Below the pieces are notes generated by a model. That model ran no database searches, had not been told where the DNA came from, and was given only the letters and a program-made list of their open reading frames with translations. Source: Apostichopus parvimensis (taxonomy: Eukaryota > Echinodermata > Holothuroidea > Aspidochirotida > Stichopodidae). Taken from it: a stretch of DNA of 40,522 nucleotides. The position numbers were made by a program, and so were the translations under genes. The stretch covers positions 21,062-61,583 of the forward strand of contig KN885425.1 in the NCBI GenBank assembly GCA_000934455.1. Reading direction: 5' to 3'. Below, piece by piece: positions 34,069 to 40,522 of the stretch (position 1 is its first letter; each line of letters opens with the position of its first letter).

Positions 34069-34158
34069 CCAGAAAATGCCATAAAGAAAAGCCGGAAAGA
34101 AAAGCCATAAGAAAAGCCATAAAGAAAAGCCGGAAAGAAAAGCCCGGAAAGAAAAGCT
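34069..34158. repeat. 13-bp minisatellite (AAAGAAAAGCCGG/AT)
   Basis: About seven units of AAAGAAAAGCC followed by GG or AT, with one 12-bp and one 14-bp variant. It lies in the 3' untranslated part of the Penelope-like element, between the GIY-YIG stop and the hammerhead-like motif. Confidence 0.85.
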
Positions 34159-36744
34159 TATACAAAAACAACTTAGAGAATGATCCATTGATCAATAAAC
34201 TGCTATTGAAACACAATGTAGCATTAACTTACTTCCGATATAATCACCACATCTCTGTATTCAAACTTCTTACTTAAAGCCCCATCCCTATAGAAAATAG
34301 GAAATTCATTTCCTAAGTGGGTCTAGCCTCCAATTTCCAGGTGTACTTATACACTAAGTACAATTCAAAAACTTCCAACTAAGTAGCAACCGCTTCCGAC
34401 CCAAATAATAGAACCCGCTCTGTCTTAAATTCCCACCTACTTAGAAATTCCTCCCCCTTAGTAATCCCTACCAAATTGGCTATTCAGTTCCGACCTCCTG
34501 TTTATTTATGGCTTCTTTACAATGTTAATTGAACAACACTTCACTTCTCAGCATCTCCCTGAAATAGACAACTTTCCCTAGAAAAAAAAAAGTGTCTATT
34601 CCACAAAATATTATATTATCCCCCGTAGGACCTCTTGCGAGGTTGATCAGGGGTAAACTCCTATATTTGATTTGAAAAGCCATATCCCTATTGAGACCAT
34701 GACAGTGTGAACGTACTTTAAGGATCAATTCTACTTCCTTCAAGTTTCTTTTATTATGGTCAGACAAATTACCCAGGATTATGGCAAACTTAAGACAGTC
34801 GACATTGTGTCGTGAAAGATTAAAATGTTCAGCCACTGGAAAACTGGTTTTGTTGAGTCTGATTGTGCTTATGTGATTATTAAGTCGTAAACGAAAGGGA
34901 GTGGAGGTTTGGCCAATGTATTGTATATCAGGACAGAGAACACAAGTGATAGGATATATCACAAAGGGAGTGTCACAATTGTATGGACCTGGATGTAAAC
35001 ACACCCCTGAAGGAGAGAGCTGAATGTCAGGGTCCGTGATCATGTGATGACAGACCTTACACCGGGGTTTACCACATTTAATATTTCCCTTGGGTTGGGG
35101 AGTGTCGGTGGAGGGTAAACGACTCCTAACAAGGATGTTACGTAGGCTGGGAGGTTGTCTTCTACCAACTACAGGGGGTTAATAAAAATGTCACCCATAT
35201 CGTCTCCCAAGTTCAACGTGTTCCATTCATTTTTGAACAGCCTAATGAATGGATCGACCTGATCGCTGTGTGTAACGACAAATGGAATACGATGCTCTTT
35301 CACCTCCCTATGATGACTTTGAAGCAGTTTCTCCCTGGGAATTGTACAGACCTTATTAAGGGTTCTCTTCAATAATTTGTAGGGATAATTACAATCAAGA
35401 ACGTGACCTATTAGAGTGGTTGATTGACTACGAAACTGTAGGGGATCAGAACAGATGCGTTTGTAGCGAAGCATTTGGCTAAAGACAATTGACTCTTTGA
35501 TATGAAATGGGTGAAAACTATGAAAGTCGAGATATGTGTGACGGTCAGTGGGTTTAGAGTATACAGACGTGTTAATCCGACCGTTAGAAAGAGTGACCAG
35601 AGTGTCCAGAAAGGCAACATGAGATTTTGATTTCTCCATGGTGAATTTAATGGAGGGGTGGAACAGATTGAGGCTATCTACAAACGCATCGAGAGACTGT
35701 TTCCCATGAGACCAAATAACAAGATATCATCAATGTAACGTAGTACAGAAGTGGTAGAAGATCAGAACTTTCAAGAAATCTAGATTCAAAATCAGCCATA
35801 AATAAATTAGCATACGCTGGGGCCATTTTTGTCCCCATGGCTGTCCCCTTAGCTTGAATGTATAATATGACCATGAATGCAAAAACATTGTGTCTGAGGA
35901 TAAAGTCTATAAGTAGGGCGATCTCCTCAGCGTTGTGGTGGTTGTCCTCAGATAAGTATTTTCTGCATGCCTGCATCCCCTCATCGTGCGGAATATTGGT
36001 GTATAGTGCAGATTCGTCGAGTGTGACCAGTAAGGTGTGGTCCGGGAGTCTGGTGGGTAGAGTGGATAGTTTCCGAATAAAATCTGTCGTATCCTTGACG
36101 AAACTGGGTATGTTCCCCATCAGTGGTTGTAGATGGCTATCGATGAAGCCAGAAATATCCTCCGTGAGGGTACCTCTACCAGAAACAATAGGGCGTCCGG
36201 GTGGTATCTCTTTGTCATCGGTGTGCATGGTGGCGGTCGATTCAGAGGATCCAGGTACTGACTTCATTTTGTGGATTTTAGGGAGCATATAGAAGCAACC
36301 GGGTGATGGAGCTTTGGGTATGAGATGTTCGATGGTTTGGCGGAGCTGTTCAGGAAATATGCGGTTAAGTTCGTTGTGATGGTTTTCTGTTGGGTCTGTG
36401 TTGAGTTGCAGGTAGTAAGTGTCGTTGCATAGTTGCCTTTGTGCCTCCGATATGTAGTCGTTGCGATCTTGTACGACAATGGCTCCTCCCTTGTCAGCTG
36501 GTTTCATCACAATGCCGATATTGTTCTTCACGGTTTGGAGTGCCATGTGCTGCGATTTGTTGAGGTTAGGACGAGATTGTATCTTCTTCTCGGAGATGGA
36601 ACATAGGAATTTGTCGAGATGTGACCTAACCGAGTTGATATAGAGGTCGATGTAGCGGTTACGTCCTTCCGGTGGGGTCCACAATCTGGATTTTGGTTTC
36701 GAATGGGTTAGTGGCTGATCACCCATTGTCTGGGGTGCATCTGG

Positions 36745-37150
36745 GGTCAAACGTAAAAATCTTCAAAATTTAATAACTCCGCAACAAATATCAGAATTTA
36801 TTTATACTTGGTATTAATATGTTGGTAGATAGCGGGTACATGGTGTTATATCTTCAAGTTGATATTATGCATATTTATTAGGACGCGGGGCTTAAGTTGC
36901 TTTTCACTAAAATAGCTTGTAAACACGGTAACTGAAAACGACAAGTTGGATTGAAGTCATGCTTGGTACATATATGCGCCACGGTGAATAGATGAACCCT
37001 ATTGATTTTGGGGCTCATCTCATGAATAATAATGAGGTCACGGAGTCAAACGTGAAAATCTCTAAATGCTAATAACTCCGCAACCAAAATTCAGAATGTA
37101 TTCATACTTGGTATCAATGTGTTGGTAGATAGTAGGAACATGGTAAAATG
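36745..37150 (+). repeat. Satellite-like ~290-bp repeat, one full and one partial unit
   Basis: Unit 1 starts GGGTCAAACGT at 36745 and unit 2 starts with GAGTCAAACGTG at about 37034, a period of about 289 bp. Shared words are TAATAACTCCGCAAC, CAGAAT.TATT.ATACTTGGTAT and TGTTGGTAGATAG. Unit 2 is cut at about 37145 where a LINE begins. Confidence 0.85.
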
Positions 37151-38690
37151 GTAATGACATTAATTGGATAGATGGTTCCAGTAGTAGGAAGGATAGTTAC
37201 TTTCTAAATGTTTACATCAACATGTTACTTTCCCTACTAGGGGGGGGGGGATAACATCCTGGATCTTGTATTGAGTTCTGATCCAAGCAATGTTGTTGAT
37301 TTGACGGGTCTAGGAAAACTAGGAACTAATATACTAGCTTTAGATGTTGTTGGCAAAGTCGTAAATTCTGTTAGAAAGGAAAAGGTCACTGATTTTTCGA
37401 GATTAGATACAGGGGCAATTGAAACTTTACTACAGGGTTAAGATTGGATTAATTTGTTTAGAGATATGAGTGCTTCTCAGTCTTGGATTTGTTTAGCTGA
37501 TAAGTTAAAGGTCATTATAGAAAATCATGTTCCGTGGAAGAATCGTCGTCGTAAAAGCAGTATGCCTCACTGGATGAATAAGAAAGTTAGATGTGGAAGT
37601 TGTTTAGGAGGACTAATTCTGAATCTCTTTTGGCCAAGTTTAAAATTCATCAGCTGAAGGTAGAATGCTTAGTCTATGATGCAAAATTGAATTTCAAAAA
37701 TAACATTGCCCTAAAAATTAAGGATAACCCAATGGTCTTCTTTTCTTATGTCAGGTCAAAGCAGAAAGTTAAAGATGCTATTGTTTCTCTTAGGGCACCA
37801 CAGGCTGATAATATAGTTACTGATAGTCAGGATCTTGCAGATCTATTGAACAACTATTTTGTGTCGGTTTTTACAAGGGAAGATATGAGTAGTATTCCAG
37901 ATTTTCAGGGGAGCAGTGATAGGCCTAAACTGGATACGGTCTTATTTTCGGATGAGGTTGTCTTAAACAAGCTGCTTCGTCTAAATGTTTCTAAAGCTGC
38001 TGGACCTGATGCAATCCATCCGTATTTGTTGAAGACTTTTGCACACCATTTCTGCGTTCCACTCTCATTGGTTTTTAGTAAATTTATGAATGAAGGTTAA
38101 GACCTTCATTAAATTTATGAATGAAGGTTAAGACCAAAAGGTAAGGACTGGAGATGTGCTATTATTACCCCAAATTTTCAAGAAGGGTGATAAGTCTAAG
38201 CCCTGTAATTATAGGCCCGTTAGTCTCACTAGTATGTTTGTAAGGCCATGGAGTCTTTTGTTAAAAAGTCTATGGTCAGTCACTTCAGCAGTCAGTCTTT
38301 GATCTGAGAGTCTCAACATGGCTTTTGTCAAAAAAGGTCTTGTCTCACTAATATCCTTGAGTTTATGGAAGATGTAACAAGCACACTAAATAGGCAGAAG
38401 TCTGTAGATGTTGTGTTCCTGGATTTCCAGAAGGCATTTGATAAAGTTCCCACCAGCGTCTTTTACTTAGGCTGAAGACTATGGGTGTCAATGGGAATTT
38501 ACTGTCTTGGATCGAGAATTGGCTTGGTAATAGGAAACAGAGGGGGTAATTAAGGGCTGTGCTTCTTCTTGGCAGGACGTTACTAGTGGGGTTTCACAAG
38601 GGTCTGTTTGGGTCCCTTGTTGTTGCCTATATAAATGACATCGACGGAGATATTTTGTGTACAGCTAAGAAGTTTGCTGATGACACAGGG
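37150..38690 (+). mobile_element. CR1-like LINE fragment (end of endonuclease to RT motif)
   Basis: It starts inside the endonuclease (NDINWIDGSSSRKDSYFL at about 37151, DNILDLVLSSDP at 37250) and continues through VPWKNRRRKSSMPHWMNKKV. The frame 37591-38100 holds FFSYVRSKQKVKDAI, LADLLNNYFVSVFT and NVSKAAGPDAIHPYLLK. Further frames give KKGDKSKPCNYRPVSLTS, QHGF and VDVVFLDFQKAFDKVP, then YINDIDGDILCTAKKFADDT at the end, the RT catalytic box (here intact as FADD). The sequence stops abruptly one residue later. Both ends are truncated and there are about five frame breaks, so it is inactive. A 28-bp stretch near 38085 is directly duplicated (AAATTTATGAATGAAGGTTA). Confidence 0.85.
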
Positions 38691-38850
38691 TCACAGGGTC
38701 AAATGTAAACATTTGCAGAATTGAATCATACTTTGTGTGAGGTGTTGGTAGATAGCGGGTACATGATAATGTATGTTCAATGTGATATTATGCAAATTTA
38801 TTAGGGGGCAGGGCTTGTAAACATGGTAAGTTAAAATATTTAGTAGGTCC
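38691..38850 (+). repeat. Third copy of the ~290-bp satellite-like repeat
   Basis: CAGGGTCAAATGTAAAC at about 38696, then GTGTTGGTAGATAGCGGGTA, GATATTATGCAAATTTATTA and GGGGGCAGGGCTTGTAAACA. It matches 36745-36925, starts at the same unit position, and directly abuts the LINE end. Confidence 0.8.
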
Positions 38851-40449
38851 ACAGTCAGCAAAATAACCTTGCTGATCAATTTAATCAACAATGACGAAAG
38901 CTTTGGATTAAAATCTCAATTGGCAAGGAATCACAATAATACCACTAGCCTTCTGGTTCAGTCTACTAGTTTGTACTAAATATTTTTTAAAACCTATTTT
39001 CATCAGTTCCGTTTGTAGGAAAGGAACAAATTGCATTAGCCTGTCTTTTATAGCAAGTGCAGTAACAGGCTGTGTTGTCAGCCAATAAAGGATCACGATT
39101 CTTCGCGGTGGTTTTCCTCTGATCTTTTTCGACGAACAAGAAAATGGAGACCTCAGTACACACAGCCTGTGTTCGTTAACTTTCATATTAGGCGAAGGTC
39201 AAATGTGTACAAGTGTGTACACGATAGTCGCTAGGAGCAATTAAAATGAGTCATTAGTGTGTGTTACTTAAAGACCAACTATGGAGACAAATATTTTTTT
39301 GGAGTTTTTCCATTAATTTGGGAGTTAACATACCCATAATCAACATGTTTATAAAAAATAATCTTCGAAAACCTACTATAACCCATCAAAAAAAACCACG
39401 AAAATGGACATTTTTGGGTAGTCACGTGACATGTACCTCTGGAATGTCTGAAAGCAGAGATTGACCCAAAGGAGCCTCTGGTCACCGTGTGACGTCATCT
39501 TTGGTATACCGCGAAAATCAAACGCTGATATAGGTATTGTTTATGCACAGATAGCGAACAATTGTACTGTATTTGACTTCCAATTTCGAGCGTTTGAGAA
39601 GCTGTTAGCTTAAAACAAGAACACATGAAGGTAAACAACTAGTTTTAAGACAATTTTAAGCAGAAAATTTAGTATAATGGGTTATTTTTTTTTTTTACAA
39701 AATTACAAAATTTCCACTCAAATGGAGGCATCGTTTACATAGCGGAGCGTCAATAGGTACGTACGGTACAATATACTGTAGAACATACAAGCAGCTTGCC
39801 GATTCCGTAATACAATTTGATCGCAAAATACCGCAAACTGAACAGAAGAATAGACCTAAAAGATGCCTCATGCGTGAGATGTCACGGGGAAATGGTTTAC
39901 GTAGTGTCAACGAATTACCCAAAAAACACTAAACATAATCGAACAACTACGAGAAGACGCTGGCCCGAATCGACCAGGGTAGCAAATACATGACTAAGCT
40001 TCAGCTGAACATAGTACTCACTCGTTTTAATATCCAAAAGTACAAACACAGAAAAAGTATCCTGTCAATAAACCAAATTTAGCAGTGAATATCCAAATCC
40101 ACGTTTCTTGTTCAATCCTGGGCGAAATACTACCGTGATTCTGTGTAATTCCATAGAGTTAGGTCTAGTTGAAACAGGCCTTGACCAGTAACATCCCACA
40201 ATCACAAGACAGTCACTAACGAAATCAAACGTCCGATCGCTATATAGTACCGCTTTATTCCACTCATTGGACCATGCAGATGCCGGAACAAACATAACGG
40301 ACAATATAGCACATTTATCACGAACTCACGATACTGGAATACAATAAATGAAATGGATAGATGCGATGAAATCCTAACATGACTATTCACACATGCTGTG
40401 AGCCAACCCCGGCGAGAGTTGTTACTCACTACATGTACTAACAATGCTA
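38851..40449. other. Intergenic sequence, no gene seen
   Basis: The only ATG-started frame of note, 39186-38908 on the minus strand (92 residues), has no recognisable motif and may be chance. ACTTAAAGACCAACTATGGA (39268) looks like a repeat end, but I found no partner end. Confidence 0.4.
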
Positions 40450-40522
40450 CCCAGGTGCGTATCCAGGGGGGGGCGTTGGGGGCGCGCGCCCCCCGGGTAA
40501 GGAAAAGAGGAGAGAAAAAAAA
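40450..40522. repeat. G/C-rich repeat end, cut by the window
   Basis: GTGCGTATCCAGGGGGGGGC followed by a GC palindromic stretch (GGGGGCGCGCGCCCCCC) and an A-rich run. This form is typical of an abundant invertebrate repeat terminus. It cannot be classified without the sequence to the right. Confidence 0.45.

Larger units (their letters stand above)
33972..36745 (-). mobile_element. Penelope-like retroelement (RT plus GIY-YIG endonuclease), 5'-truncated and frameshifted
   Basis: On the minus strand, 36726-35674 encodes the RT fingers and palm: KPADKGGAIVV, then YMLPKIHK, then GRPIVSG, motif A LVTLDESALYTNIPHDEG and motif B GTAMGTKMAPAYANLFMADF. The catalytic YIDD (35737-35726) lies in a shifted frame; a second shift near 35705 returns to the RT tail at 35639-35169 (VAFLDTLVTL, then PHREKLL-type region and PFVVTHSDQ). 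A third break sits at a five-base C run (35173-35178) before the linker CGKPRCKVCHH (35076-35044), the cysteine/histidine motif usual in these elements. The GIY-YIG nuclease follows (FVIYPITCVLCPDIQYIGQT, about 34965-34905, stop at 34525). A hammerhead-like motif closes the 3' end at 33972. The usual N-terminus is missing; the 5' edge meets a satellite-like repeat at 36745. Three single-base-type frame breaks in otherwise clean sequence suggest a young dead copy or assembly errors. Confidence 0.9.

Noticed and set aside
34059-34277. Lys/Arg-rich plus-strand frame as a gene
   Set aside because: The basic stretch is the translation of the 13-bp minisatellite in an element's untranslated region.
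36746-36750. TTG at 36750 as the start of the Penelope-like protein
   Set aside because: It lies in the flanking repeat; the first ATG is at 36726, and the true N-terminus is probably truncated away.
1-40522. CRISPR arrays, operons or prokaryotic defence genes
   Set aside because: No spaced direct repeats, no operon-like gene packing, and clear eukaryotic splice and retroelement features throughout.

Overview
The window is AT-rich, gene-poor eukaryotic DNA. It has spliced leaders, an intronless RING/B-box/coiled-coil (TRIM) gene with decayed paralogues, Penelope-like elements, CR1-type LINE fossils, a KDZ-type transposase relic, a solo LTR, microsatellites and one 322-bp assembly gap. This mixture fits a marine invertebrate deuterostome. 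An echinoderm, perhaps a sea cucumber, is my best guess; that assignment is inference from gene families and repeat style, not from a marker gene.

Layout. 1-5.6 kb is repeat-dense: a perfect palindrome, copy A of a 1.8-kb duplicated segment, a minus-strand Penelope-like relic ending beside a (CA)n(TA)n tract, a decayed TRIM fragment and a LINE 3' tail. A 1.5-kb solo LTR (5683-7183) follows. From 9.9 to 14.3 kb lies the best intact gene: TATA box, probable non-coding exon 1, a ~2-kb intron and a single-exon 731-residue TRIM protein. Copy B of the duplicated segment lies about 370 bp downstream of it. A second, minus-strand TRIM remnant is at 17.2-17.6 kb and a doubtful third at 18.35-18.5 kb. 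From 18.5 to 26.3 kb there is a TTAA-flanked 633-bp MITE-like element and three minus-strand exon remnants of a KDZ-transposase-type gene.

After the gap, 28.7-30.0 kb carries a minus-strand cupin gene with a cysteine-dioxygenase-like core. Its 430-codon frame is open except for one in-frame TAA at codon 61. Next come a heavily mutated LINE (30.3-33 kb, plus), a Penelope-like element with reverse transcriptase and GIY-YIG endonuclease (34.0-36.7 kb, minus), and a second CR1-like LINE (37.15-38.69 kb, plus) bordered by copies of a ~290-bp satellite-like repeat. The last bases enter a G/C-rich repeat cut by the window end.

Functionally the two host genes are unrelated: a probable ubiquitin-ligase-type TRIM protein and a probable metal-dependent dioxygenase-like protein. 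The rest is mainly the record of mobile elements and local duplication. No complete, clearly new multi-gene system was found. The most interesting signals are the single-stop cupin gene, a hairpin shared by two unrelated contexts, three hammerhead-like Penelope-type motifs, and the TRIM birth-and-death cluster.
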